DNA of 64,000 nt, from assembly GCA_026990035.1 (NCBI GenBank), contig JALSIM010000016.1, positions 163,111 through 227,110 of the forward strand, read 5' to 3'. This DNA comes from Alphaproteobacteria bacterium. GTDB lineage: Bacteria; Pseudomonadota; Alphaproteobacteria; Geminicoccales; Geminicoccaceae. A model generated the notes under the pieces. It did no database searches and was not told where the DNA came from. It saw only the letters and a program-made list of their open reading frames with translations. Both the position numbers and the translations under genes were made by a program. Of the stretch, positions 34,900-43,081 are shown piece after piece (positions within the stretch are counted from its first letter, which is position 1; each line of letters opens with the position of its first letter).

Positions 34900-35967
34900 T
34901 CAGCCCTTGATCCCGCCCAGGGACATCTGGACGAGGAATTTCTGGCAGAAGATGTAGAGGAGGAAGCTGGGCAGGATGTAGAAGACGGCGACCGCGGCGA
35001 CGATGCCGTAGTCGACCCCCATGATGTCCTCCGACACCCAGAAGATGTAGAGGCTCATCACCCAGTTCTGCTTGTCGAACAGCAGGGTGCGGACGAAGAC
35101 GTACTCCTCCCAGCCCTTGATGAAGGCGAACACGCCCACCGCCAGCATCCCCACCCGGACCTGGGGCAGAACGACGCGGAGGAAGGCCTGGCGGCGCGAG
35201 GCGCCGTCGGTCATCGCGCTCATTTCGATGTCCCAGGGCACGGCGTCGAAGAAGCCCTTCATGATGAAGATGGAGAAGGGCAGCTCGAGGGTGGTGATCA
35301 CCAGCACGACCCCGGTCAGGGTGTCGAGCAGCCCGCTCCAGTACATCAGCAGGAAGATGGGGATGATCAGGGTCATCGCCGGGAAGGCGTGGAGGACGAG
35401 CAGCCCCTGGAGGAAGCCGCCGCGACCGGGGAACTGGAACCGCGAGAGATAATAGCCGGCGAGGGTCGAGACGAAGAGGACGAGGGCCGTTTGGGTCAGG
35501 GCGAGGGCGAGGGAGTTGCGGAAGGCCACCCAGACCGAGGGGAACTGGATCGAGGCGGTGGCGGCGCCGCGGATCTCCTCGACGATGTCGGGGTTCCAGA
35601 GGAAACGGTAGTTCTGGAGATGGAGGTCGCGGCCGACGAGGAGGAGAAGGGCGAGCAGGGCGGCGGCGGCGATCGCCGCCGCCCCGGCCCAGAGCCGGCG
35701 GCGGTCGTCGGTGAAGATCCGCAGGATGCCGAAGCCGACCACGGCCGGCACCAGGACCGAGGAGGCGCGCCACAGGACCACCGATTCGACGCCGCCGGTA
35801 CGGGCCGAGACGGAGATCGTGAACATCCAGAAATAGGGCAGGATGATCGGCAGGGAGACCGCCACCAGGAAGGCGATCAGCAGCGACTGGCCGGCGGTGC
35901 GTCGCCACCGCGCCCGGCGGGCGAGGGCTTCCCAGTCGCGGGCGGCGGGGGTGGCGGGGGCGGCCAT
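34900..35967 (-). CDS. ABC transporter permease 2 (MalG/UgpE type)
   Basis: 355 residues, clearly longer than the usual 270-290. The C-terminal half is a standard MalG-type permease with the EAA loop DGASRRQAFLRVVLPQVRVG and NSLALALTQTALVLFVSTLAGYYLSRFQF. The extra length comes from an insertion after the first membrane segment (about residues 60-115) with two additional hydrophobic stretches, SSVLVPAVVGFGILRIF and AAAIAAAALLALLLLVG. Such an insertion would add a membrane hairpin; similar long forms occur in some alphaproteobacterial sugar transporters. It starts 1 bp after permease 1 ends. Confidence 0.92.
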   Translation of the reverse strand: MAAPATPAARDWEALARRARWRRTAGQSLLIAFLVAVSLPIILPYFWMFTISVSARTGGVESVVLWRASSVLVPAVVGFGILRIFTDDRRRLWAGAAAIAAAALLALLLLVGRDLHLQNYRFLWNPDIVEEIRGAATASIQFPSVWVAFRNSLALALTQTALVLFVSTLAGYYLSRFQFPGRGGFLQGLLVLHAFPAMTLIIPIFLLMYWSGLLDTLTGVVLVITTLELPFSIFIMKGFFDAVPWDIEMSAMTDGASRRQAFLRVVLPQVRVGMLAVGVFAFIKGWEEYVFVRTLLFDKQNWVMSLYIFWVSEDIMGVDYGIVAAVAVFYILPSFLLYIFCQKFLVQMSLGGIKG

Positions 35968-35968
35968 T

Positions 35969-36889
35969 TCAGTGCACCTCGATGCGGGGCGTCTGCAGCA
36001 GCCGCTTCATGTCGAAGAAGCGCCACATGAGGAGGGCGAGGCCGATGCCCAGCAGCACCAGCATCAGGGCCAGCGCCGCGCCGTAGGCGTACTGGCCGCT
36101 TTCGAAGGCCCGTTTGTAGACGTAGAGGGCGTAGACGGTGGTGTCGTAGAAGGGGCCGCCGTCGGTGATCAGCCAGATGTATTCGAAGCTCACCAGCAGC
36201 GAGAGGGTCTGGTAGACGGTGATGAAGGAGAGCGGCCAGCGGATCGCCGGCAGGGTGATGTGGCGGACGATGGCGAGGCCGCCCGCGCCGTCGACCCGGG
36301 CGGCGTGGAAGAGATGTTCGGGGATCGCCCGGATGGCGCTGGTGAAGATGATCATCCCCATCGAGGCGCCGATGAAGCCGTTGGCGACGACGATCAGCAG
36401 CAGCGGATGGTCGTTCATCAGGTCGATCGGGCCGATGCCGACGGTGTTGATCAGGATCTGGTTGAGGAGGCCGCGCTCGTTGGGGTCGATCGCCCAGGCC
36501 CAGAGCAGGGCGTAGATCACCGAGGGGCTCATCCGCGGCAGCAGCCACACCGAGCGGAAGAAGCCGCCCACCCGTTCGGGCACCGCGGTGGTCACCAGGG
36601 CCAGCAGCAGACCGAAGGTGACGTTGAAGACGGCGAGGGTGGCGAGCACGTACATGAAGGTCACCACCAGGGTCTGGGCGAGCCGCCGGTCGCGGGTGAA
36701 CATCCGCTCGAAATTGGCGGTGGTGAGCTCGGTGATCCGCAGGGTGCGCCCCATGTCGGTGAAGGCGACGAAGATGTCGACGATCACCGGGGCGATGAAG
36801 AAGAAGAAGAGGAGGACACAGGCCGGGCCGAGGAACAGGACGGCGTTGATCCGCTGCCGCTGGCGGCTCGTGGCCCCGTATCCTGCCAT
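35969..36889 (-). CDS. ABC transporter permease 1 (MalF/UgpA type)
   Basis: 306 residues with six hydrophobic segments and the EAA loop HAARVDGAGGLAIVRHITLPAIRWPL, which docks on the ATPase. First membrane segment: AVLFLGPACVLLFFFFIAPVIVDIF. With permease 2 it forms the translocation channel for the ligand delivered by the binding protein encoded upstream. A hairpin lies in the gap between the binding-protein gene and this gene. Confidence 0.94.
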   Translation of the reverse strand: MAGYGATSRQRQRINAVLFLGPACVLLFFFFIAPVIVDIFVAFTDMGRTLRITELTTANFERMFTRDRRLAQTLVVTFMYVLATLAVFNVTFGLLLALVTTAVPERVGGFFRSVWLLPRMSPSVIYALLWAWAIDPNERGLLNQILINTVGIGPIDLMNDHPLLLIVVANGFIGASMGMIIFTSAIRAIPEHLFHAARVDGAGGLAIVRHITLPAIRWPLSFITVYQTLSLLVSFEYIWLITDGGPFYDTTVYALYVYKRAFESGQYAYGAALALMLVLLGIGLALLMWRFFDMKRLLQTPRIEVH

Positions 36890-36910
36890 CGTCTCCGTGC
36901 TCCGGAAGAG

Positions 36911-36938
36911 GCGCGGGCGGCCCCGCCGCCGCCCGCGC
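36911..36938 (-). promoter_or_regulatory. Intercistronic hairpin after the ABC binding-protein gene
   Basis: Perfect 11-bp inverted repeat, 36911-36921 with 36928-36938, six-base loop. It lies in the 63-bp gap between the binding-protein gene and permease 1, without a T-run. As with dctP, a message-protecting or attenuating role is inferred. Confidence 0.65.
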
Positions 36939-36952
36939 CGCGGGACCGGCGG

Positions 36953-38314
36953 TCAGTCGAGGATGACGACCTCGTCGGCCAGCTCGCTGTCCAGCTCGTC
37001 GAGGACGAAATCGGTGGCCGATTTGGGATCCAGCCGTCCGGTCTCGACCGCCTGGATGCCCTTGTAGATGATCGCGTTGAACTGCCCCACCTTGGCGTGG
37101 TTGGGCATGAAGGTGGCGTATTCGAGCATCGGTGCCGCGGCCCGCAGCGCCCAGCCCTCGTTGACGAACTCGGGCATCCCGAGTTGGCTGTACTTGATCG
37201 GCAGATGGGCGGTGGTCACCGCGTGCAGGGTGTTGAGATAGGGCTGGCTGGCGAGGCCGATCAGATAGGCCGCGAGCTCCGGATACTTCGACTTCGGCGA
37301 CACCACGTAGATGATCGGATGGGAGAGGTTGGCCGGCCTGCCACCCTTCTTCTCGGGCGGGCTGTGGATCCAGCCGATGGCCCGGAAATAGTCCTCCGGT
37401 CCGGTGAGGCCGCGGGCCTTCATCTGCGCCGGGACGTTCCAGATGCCGTGGAACTTGAGGAAGGCGGTCCGTTCGGTGCGGAAGGCGGCATGCACCGAAT
37501 CCCAGGACCAGGAGGTCATGTTGGCCGGGATGACGCCGGCATCGACGCTGTACCGGAGCCAGTCGAAGAAGGCGTTGAGGGCGGAACGGCTGGCCTGCAG
37601 CTTGCCCTTCTCCTCGTCGTAGGGGTCGAAGCCGAAGCTCGCCATCATCATCTGGAAGTCGGGGCCGACGTTGGGGCGGTGCACCATCCCGTATTTGGCG
37701 ACCCCGGCGTCCACCACCTCCTTGGCGAGATCGGTCAGGTCGTAGATGGTGAACTCGCCCGATTCCACCATCTTCGGCAGCCCCTCGATGAACTCCTCGG
37801 ACTTGCCGATCTTCCGCAGCATCTCCTTGTCGTAGAAGAACATGCGGATCTCGGTGTCCTGCGGGATGCCGTAGCGCACCCCCTTGTACTCGACCGACTT
37901 CCACAGCGACGGGATCATGTCCGCGTAGAACTCGGGATTGGCCGCGATGTGCTCCTCGAGATCGAGGGCGTAGCCGGCCTCGACGAACGCGCCGATCCAT
38001 TCGTGGGCGGCGACGTAAAGATCCGGCCCCTTGTCCACCGCGAAGGCCTTCATCAGGTCGAGGGCGTCGGCGTCGAAGCCCTTGGCGTTGTTCTCGAACA
38101 GATCGATCTTGACCCGCAGCTCGGAACCGGTGGCCGCCAGCATCCGGTTGAGCTGCTCGGCGGCGGTGATGATGTTGCCGCCCCGCAGCGGCCCCGAACG
38201 GTCCGCCCGCGACCATACCTTGAGCGTGATTTCCTGTGCGGTCACCGGCTCCGGCGTCGCCGTGCCGAGCGCGACGAGCGCCACGGCAGCCGTGAGCAAA
38301 GTCCTGATGGTCAT
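36953..38314 (-). CDS. ABC transporter substrate-binding protein, family 1
   Basis: 453 residues with a signal peptide (TLLTAAVALVALGTA ... VTAQ). Mature chain opens ITLKVWSRADRSG. A type-1 solute-binding fold is seen from EQLNRMLAATGSELRVKID, DLYVAAHEWIGAFVEAG, KGVRYGIPQDTEIRMFFYDKEMLRKIG and IYVVSPKSKYPELAAYLIG. Members bind oligosaccharides, polyols or glycerol phosphates; the exact ligand is unknown. GGGAGG precedes the ATG at 38314. It is the first gene of the six-gene operon that ends in two EEP hydrolases. Confidence 0.92.
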   Translation of the reverse strand: MTIRTLLTAAVALVALGTATPEPVTAQEITLKVWSRADRSGPLRGGNIITAAEQLNRMLAATGSELRVKIDLFENNAKGFDADALDLMKAFAVDKGPDLYVAAHEWIGAFVEAGYALDLEEHIAANPEFYADMIPSLWKSVEYKGVRYGIPQDTEIRMFFYDKEMLRKIGKSEEFIEGLPKMVESGEFTIYDLTDLAKEVVDAGVAKYGMVHRPNVGPDFQMMMASFGFDPYDEEKGKLQASRSALNAFFDWLRYSVDAGVIPANMTSWSWDSVHAAFRTERTAFLKFHGIWNVPAQMKARGLTGPEDYFRAIGWIHSPPEKKGGRPANLSHPIIYVVSPKSKYPELAAYLIGLASQPYLNTLHAVTTAHLPIKYSQLGMPEFVNEGWALRAAAPMLEYATFMPNHAKVGQFNAIIYKGIQAVETGRLDPKSATDFVLDELDSELADEVVILD

Positions 38315-38529
38315 GGAACCCTCCCTGAAATCGGTGGTCCGTTCCCGCGAAGGTGGATCCGGCCGGCGCCGGCCCGCGTGGGGGTGCCGGCCACCGCCAT
38401 GCCATGACAGATCGAGATGGCAGATCGATGACGGTGTTCCGTCGACGATCTCGCCGTGTCCGATCCGTTGGCCGCCTCCTCCGGCCGCGGCATCGTCTCT
38501 GGAACATGAAGTGCAGCCGGACGCGACCA

Positions 38530-38558
38530 TGGAATACACATTCCAGGTATTCTGTAAA
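38530..38558 (-). promoter_or_regulatory. Promoter and 16-bp palindromic operator for the ABC/EEP operon
   Basis: On the minus strand a -35 TTTACA (38558-38553) is followed by 16 bp and a -10 TATTCC (38536-38531). The -10 is covered by a perfect palindrome, TGGAATACACATTCCA-type arms TGGAAT/ATTCCA (38530-38545). The site is about 215 bp before the binding-protein gene, in a 250-bp gap that otherwise shows no gene. A local repressor would block such a promoter; none is encoded next to it. Confidence 0.5.
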
Positions 38559-38564
38559 GAGTGC

Positions 38565-38996
38565 TCAGGTGCCTTTCCCGCCTTGCCGGAAGATGCGGTA
38601 GGCGCCCTGGGCGGTGGCCAGCAGCGCCCCCTCCGGATGCCCGACCCGAAGTTCCATGCCGGCATGGGCGATGGAACCGCCGAGATGGTCCACCCGGCCG
38701 AGCGCCACCACCCGACCCACCTCCATTCCGCGCAGGAAATTGGTGGACAGGCTGACGGTGGCGATCCGTACCGCATCCGCCACCCGGGCCAGGACCGCGA
38801 GCCCGCCGGCGGTGTCGAGGAGGGTCAGGGTGACGCCGCCGTGACCGATGCCGTACTGGGAGAGATGCTGTTCACCGATGTCGAGCTCCACCCGGACCCC
38901 GAGATCCGGCCCGAGGTAGGAACGATAGCCGACGAGTTGCTGGAAAGGGCCGGTGGCCCGGGCGAGCCGGCGGTGTGCGCATTCCACCTCGGTCAT
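38565..38996 (-). CDS. PaaI-type hotdog-fold thioesterase
   Basis: 143 residues with the hotdog core of PaaI-like acyl-CoA thioesterases: YLGPDLGVRVELDIGEQHLSQYGIGHGGVTLTLLDTAGGLA, with the His52-Gly-Gly motif and Asp61 in the catalytic helix, then VRIATVSLSTNFLRGMEVGRVVALGRVDHLG. The enzyme releases free acid from an aromatic or short acyl-CoA. It sits upstream of the ABC operon on the same strand but is separated from it by the promoter region, and it diverges from the methyltransferase gene at 39075. Confidence 0.9.
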   Translation of the reverse strand: MTEVECAHRRLARATGPFQQLVGYRSYLGPDLGVRVELDIGEQHLSQYGIGHGGVTLTLLDTAGGLAVLARVADAVRIATVSLSTNFLRGMEVGRVVALGRVDHLGGSIAHAGMELRVGHPEGALLATAQGAYRIFRQGGKGT

Positions 38997-39074
38997 CGAG
39001 CATCTCCCCCTGGTCGCCGGCGTTTTGCGGAAGAGGGCCGCGGGTGTAAAGAGCCCCGGAAAGCGGGAAGGGGC

Positions 39075-39569
39075 ATGAGCCGGCTCGACAGTTTCATCCG
39101 TCGTCTCGAGGCCCAGCGGGCCTGTCTCGATTTCGCCTGCGCCGCGATCGCCGATCTTCCGGGGCCGGTGCTGGAGCTGGGGCTCGGCAACGGGCGGACC
39201 TTCGATCATCTGCGCGAACGGCTGCCCGGGCGGGCGATCTTCGTCTTCGAACGGGATCCGAAGCCCCATCCCGACTGCTGGCCGGATCCCGACCGCCTGA
39301 TCGTCGGTGATCTCGCCGACACGCTGCCGCGCGCGGCCGCCCGGCTGCCGGCGCCGGCGGCCCTGGTCCACGCCGATCTCGGCACCGGCGATGCGGCGCA
39401 CAACGCCCGCCTCGCCGCCTGGCTGTCGCGGATGCTGCCGCCGCTGCTGGCAGCCGGCGGCCTGGTGGTCGCCGATCAGGAGCTCGGCGCTCCGACCCTG
39501 GAGCCGCTGCCGCCGCCGCCGCCTGTTCAGCCCGGACGGTATTTCCTGTATCGTCGCCGAAGTTGCTGA
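39075..39569 (+). CDS. Small class I SAM-dependent methyltransferase
   Basis: 164 residues. Motif I is PVLELGLGNGRTFDHL, followed by IFVFERDPKPHPD and LVHADLGTGD. The fold is a minimal Rossmann methyltransferase and the substrate is unknown. It starts at the ATG at 39075, in front of MSRLDSFIRRLEAQRACLDF, and ends 15 bp before the metallo-beta-lactamase gene, with which it forms an operon. The short proline-rich C-terminus (LPPPPPVQPGRYFLYRR) is unusual. Confidence 0.82.
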   Translation: MSRLDSFIRRLEAQRACLDFACAAIADLPGPVLELGLGNGRTFDHLRERLPGRAIFVFERDPKPHPDCWPDPDRLIVGDLADTLPRAAARLPAPAALVHADLGTGDAAHNARLAAWLSRMLPPLLAAGGLVVADQELGAPTLEPLPPPPPVQPGRYFLYRRRSC

Positions 39570-39584
39570 ACACGGGCGGCGGCG

Positions 39585-40424
39585 ATGGCGATCGAAGAGG
39601 AGTTCTGGGTGCGCTTCTGGGGAGTGCGGGGCACCGTACCCTGTCCCGGTCCCGAGACCGTACGGTACGGCGGCAACACCCCCTGCGTGGAGATGCGCTG
39701 CGGTCGCCACCGGCTGATCTTCGACGCCGGCACCGGGATCCGGATGCTGGGGCGGGAATGGGAGCGGGACGGCCGTCTCGAACGCGCCCACATCTTTCTC
39801 ACCCACACCCATGCCGACCACATCAACGGCCTGCCCTTCTTCCGCCCCGCCTACCTCGAGACCAACAGTCTCGAGTTCTGGTGCGGCCATCTGCTGCGCC
39901 AGGGACTGCGCCTCAAGGAGGTACTGGGGGTGCTCATGCAACCGCCCTACTTCCCGGTGCCCCTCGACATCATGCACGCCTGCATCGCCTTCCACGATTT
40001 CGACGCCGGCGCCACCCTGGAGCCGGTGGAGGGGGTCCGGATCCGCACGGCGCCGCTCAATCACCCGGGTGGTGCCACCGCCTACCGGGTCGAATACGGG
40101 GGACGGGCGGTGTGCTACGTGACCGACACCGAACATCGCGAGGGACGTCTCGACGCCGGCCTTCTGGCCTTCATCGAAGGGGCCGACATGGTCATCTACG
40201 ATTCGACCTACACGGATCAGGAATATCCCCGCTTCCGCGGCTGGGGACATTCCACCTGGCAGGAGGGAATCCGGCTCTGCGAGGCGGCCGGGGCCGGCCG
40301 CTTCGTCGCCTTCCACCACGATCCCGATCACGACGACGCGACCCTCGACGGGATCGCCCGGGAGATGGAGCATCGCCGCGCGGGCTCGGTGGTCGCCCGC
40401 GAGGGGCTCGTGCTGAAGCCGTGA
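39585..40424 (+). CDS. Metallo-beta-lactamase-fold hydrolase
   Basis: 279 residues. WVRFWGVRGTVPCPGPETVRYGGNTPCVEM is the opening of the PhnP/'cAMP phosphodiesterase-like' MBL group. The metal motif is His74-Thr-His76-Ala-Asp78-His79, with further ligands in PLNHPGGATAYRVE (His), VTDTEH (Asp) and AFHHDPDHDD. These enzymes hydrolyse phosphodiesters or related substrates. The stop codon overlaps the GTG of the next methyltransferase gene by 4 bp (GTGA). Confidence 0.88.
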   Translation: MAIEEEFWVRFWGVRGTVPCPGPETVRYGGNTPCVEMRCGRHRLIFDAGTGIRMLGREWERDGRLERAHIFLTHTHADHINGLPFFRPAYLETNSLEFWCGHLLRQGLRLKEVLGVLMQPPYFPVPLDIMHACIAFHDFDAGATLEPVEGVRIRTAPLNHPGGATAYRVEYGGRAVCYVTDTEHREGRLDAGLLAFIEGADMVIYDSTYTDQEYPRFRGWGHSTWQEGIRLCEAAGAGRFVAFHHDPDHDDATLDGIAREMEHRRAGSVVAREGLVLKP

Positions 40425-41242
40425 CGGAGAACCGCCGGGCGGAGGAGGGGCGCACTACGGGGGACCGGGCCGGCCCCGGCTTCTTCCTGCCCTACCGCCA
40501 TGCCCGGGAGGTGACGGCCTGCGACTATCCGGCGGTGGCCGAACTGTTCGCCGCCCGCGAGGCGCGCTTCCGCGCCCGTCTCGAGGAGTTGAGGCCGCTG
40601 GCCGGGGAGCTCGCCGCCTTCGGCGGACCGCCTCCCGCTCCCCGCTTCGCGCAGGACTGGTTTCCCCGGCTCGACGGGGCGATGGCCTATCTGTTCGTGC
40701 GCCGGCTGGCGCCGCGCCGGATCGTCGAGATCGGCTCCGGCCATTCCACCCGCTTCATGGCCCGGGGGTTGCGCGACGGCGGCATCGCCTGCGAGCTGCT
40801 GTGCATCGACCCGGCACCGCGGGCGAGCCTCGAGGGGCTGCCGGTGCGGCATCTGCGCCGCCGTCTCGAGGAGGTGCCGGAATCGCTGTTCGCGGATCTC
40901 GCCTCCGGCGACATCCTGTTCGTCGATTCGAGCCACATCGCCATGCCCGGAACCGATGTCGATCGGATCGTCAACCGCATCCTGCCGCGGCTGCGTCCGG
41001 GCGTCCGTGTCCATTTCCACGACATCTTCCTGCCCGATCCCTATCCCGCCGCCTGGGCCTGGCGCGGCTACAACGAGCAGCTCCTGGTCGCCGCCTGGCT
41101 GCTCGGCGGCGGTCTCGAGCCGCTGTTCTCCAGCCGCTGGGTGGCGAGCCGTCGGCCGGAATGGCTCGCCGGCGGTCCGCTGGCCGGGATCGACCTGGCG
41201 CCGGAGGTGCCGGAATCGAGCCTCTGGGCCGAACGGCGCTGA
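40421..41242 (+). CDS. Class I SAM-dependent methyltransferase (Methyltransf_24 type)
   Basis: 273 residues from a GTG at 40421 that overlaps the preceding stop. The fold is visible in RIVEIGSGHSTRFMARGLRDGG (motif I), LLCIDPAPRASLEGL, DILFVDSSHIAMPGTDVDRIVNRILPRLRPGVRVHFHDIFLPDPYP and LLVAAWLLGG. The VHFHDIFLP stretch is typical of methyltransferases acting on glycans or small molecules. Third gene of the plus-strand operon; converges on the binding-protein gene with 9 bp between stops. Confidence 0.82.
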   Translation: MTENRRAEEGRTTGDRAGPGFFLPYRHAREVTACDYPAVAELFAAREARFRARLEELRPLAGELAAFGGPPPAPRFAQDWFPRLDGAMAYLFVRRLAPRRIVEIGSGHSTRFMARGLRDGGIACELLCIDPAPRASLEGLPVRHLRRRLEEVPESLFADLASGDILFVDSSHIAMPGTDVDRIVNRILPRLRPGVRVHFHDIFLPDPYPAAWAWRGYNEQLLVAAWLLGGGLEPLFSSRWVASRRPEWLAGGPLAGIDLAPEVPESSLWAERR

Positions 41243-41251
41243 ACCGCGCCG

Positions 41252-43081
41252 TCACTCCGGCGCGTAGAAGAAACTGTCCGGTCGGTAGACCCCGAGCTGG
41301 GCGTGGGGCTCCCAGTTGTAGACCGCCTTTTCGGGAATGTTGCGCAGGGTCTTTCGTACCGCCACCGGTTGCAGGACGTTGGCGACGAGGCCGATGGTGT
41401 AGCACTGTCCGGCGTAGAGGCTCAGCATCTCGTCCCAGATCCGGCGCCGCTCCTCGCGGTCGCCGGCGAGACGCCAGGAGTCGAACAGCTCCAGCAGGCG
41501 CCCGGCCTCGGGCAGGGCCGGCGGTTCCCCGGCCTTGCCCTTGGTCTCGTAGTACTGGCCCCATTTCGGCCAATGCGGCTGATCGTACTGGCTGGTCGGG
41601 GCGAACTCGTGGGGGCTCATCTCGGCGGTGGGCACCCCGTTCTCGATGCCGAACCAGATGGTCATCAGCGCCGCCCCCGAGAAGATGCGGTTGCGCAGCA
41701 CCTCGCGCTCGCTGGGCTTGGTGTGGATGCGGAAGCCGATCCGGGCCCAGTCGTCGCGCAGCAGTTCGAGGATGTCGGTCTGCTCGGTGCTCTCGCCGGC
41801 GGTCTCGACGACGAGCTCCAGCGGCCGGCCGTCCGGCAGCAGCCGGATGCCGTCGGCGTCGCGCCGGGTGAGGCCGATCTCGTCGAGCAGGGCGTTGGCC
41901 CGCTCGATGTCGTAGCCGAGACAGGCCTCGCCGATCTCCGGCCGGTAGAGCGGGCTGTCGGGAAGGATGGTGTTGTTGGCCGGTGTCGCCAGGCCGAAAT
42001 AGAAATACTGGTTGATGGCGTCCCGGTTCACCGACAGCGACAGGGCGAGGCGGAACCGCCGGTCGCGGAACAGCTCCCGCCACACCGGATCGGCGGCGTT
42101 CAGATTGGGATAGAGGGCGTAGCGCGCCCCCCGCGCCTCCCGCCAGAGCAGCGTTCGGAGTCCCGAGCGCGGCTCGCTCTCCTTGAGGAAGGTGTAGTCC
42201 TTGAAGGCGAGGCCGCGGGCCTGGAGGTCGGTCTCGCCGGCTCCCGTCTTGATGGGGATCAGCTTCTTGTCCACCACCTCGAGGATCACCCTGTCGATGT
42301 AGGGAAGCTGCTGACCGCGGCTGTCCACCCGGTGGAAGTAGGGGTTGCGGACGGCGACGAAGCGCTCCGCGGGAGGTCTGGTGGTCAGCACCCAGGGCTG
42401 CAGGGTCGGCAGATCGGGATTGTTGAACTTGTTCATCCGCCCGCGACGCAGGAAGAGCTGGACCCAGTCCCGCGCCTTGTCCTCGGCGACCAGTTCCGCG
42501 AGCCGCTCGGGATCCACGTACTTCTTGTGGAACTGCTTCAGATAATGGGCCGGGGCGTAGATGAAGAGCGGCGAGGCGGCGGCGATTTTCGGCAGGAAGA
42601 AGGGGTTGGGTTTGGACCAGCTGTAGCGGATGGTGAGGGGATCGAGGATTTCCACCTCCGGCAGCTCGCCTTCGATCACCATCTGGATCGGCGGCCCGGT
42701 GGGCGACAGCTCCTCGTCGAGGGCGATGTCCTCCCACCAGAAGCGGAAATCCTCGGTGGTGAAGGGCGCGCCGTCGGACCAGCGGTGTCCGGGGCGGAGA
42801 TAGAAGGTGAAGATGCGCCCCTCCTCGACCGTGTAATCTTCGAGGATGTCGGCGAACATGGAGAGATCGGGGGCGTAGTTGACGAGCCGCGCGTGGCCGT
42901 AGACGTAGAGCAGCCGCGTGTCCTTGGTCCGGTTCACCAGCATCCTGAGGGTGCCGCCGGGAACCCCGATCTCGGGAATGTCGTCGAGCACCAGCGGCTT
43001 GTCCGGCGGGCCCGCCACGGCCAGCTCGAATCCCAGCAGCACCGTTCCCAGCACACCACCGAGCAGCCGGCCGACGCTCAT
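41252..43081 (-). CDS. Peptide/oligopeptide-type ABC substrate-binding protein
   Basis: 609 residues with a signal peptide ([19 protein letters not shown]). The family-5 (DppA/OppA) fold is shown by [80 protein letters not shown] and [29 protein letters not shown]. The C-terminal half has the large-lobe features and is slightly longer than average. It binds peptides, sugars or other small molecules. Last gene of the glycan operon, overlapping the ATPase gene by 4 bp. No permease gene is adjacent on either side. Confidence 0.93.
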   Translation of the reverse strand: MSVGRLLGGVLGTVLLGFELAVAGPPDKPLVLDDIPEIGVPGGTLRMLVNRTKDTRLLYVYGHARLVNYAPDLSMFADILEDYTVEEGRIFTFYLRPGHRWSDGAPFTTEDFRFWWEDIALDEELSPTGPPIQMVIEGELPEVEILDPLTIRYSWSKPNPFFLPKIAAASPLFIYAPAHYLKQFHKKYVDPERLAELVAEDKARDWVQLFLRRGRMNKFNNPDLPTLQPWVLTTRPPAERFVAVRNPYFHRVDSRGQQLPYIDRVILEVVDKKLIPIKTGAGETDLQARGLAFKDYTFLKESEPRSGLRTLLWREARGARYALYPNLNAADPVWRELFRDRRFRLALSLSVNRDAINQYFYFGLATPANNTILPDSPLYRPEIGEACLGYDIERANALLDEIGLTRRDADGIRLLPDGRPLELVVETAGESTEQTDILELLRDDWARIGFRIHTKPSEREVLRNRIFSGAALMTIWFGIENGVPTAEMSPHEFAPTSQYDQPHWPKWGQYYETKGKAGEPPALPEAGRLLELFDSWRLAGDREERRRIWDEMLSLYAGQCYTIGLVANVLQPVAVRKTLRNIPEKAVYNWEPHAQLGVYRPDSFFYAPE

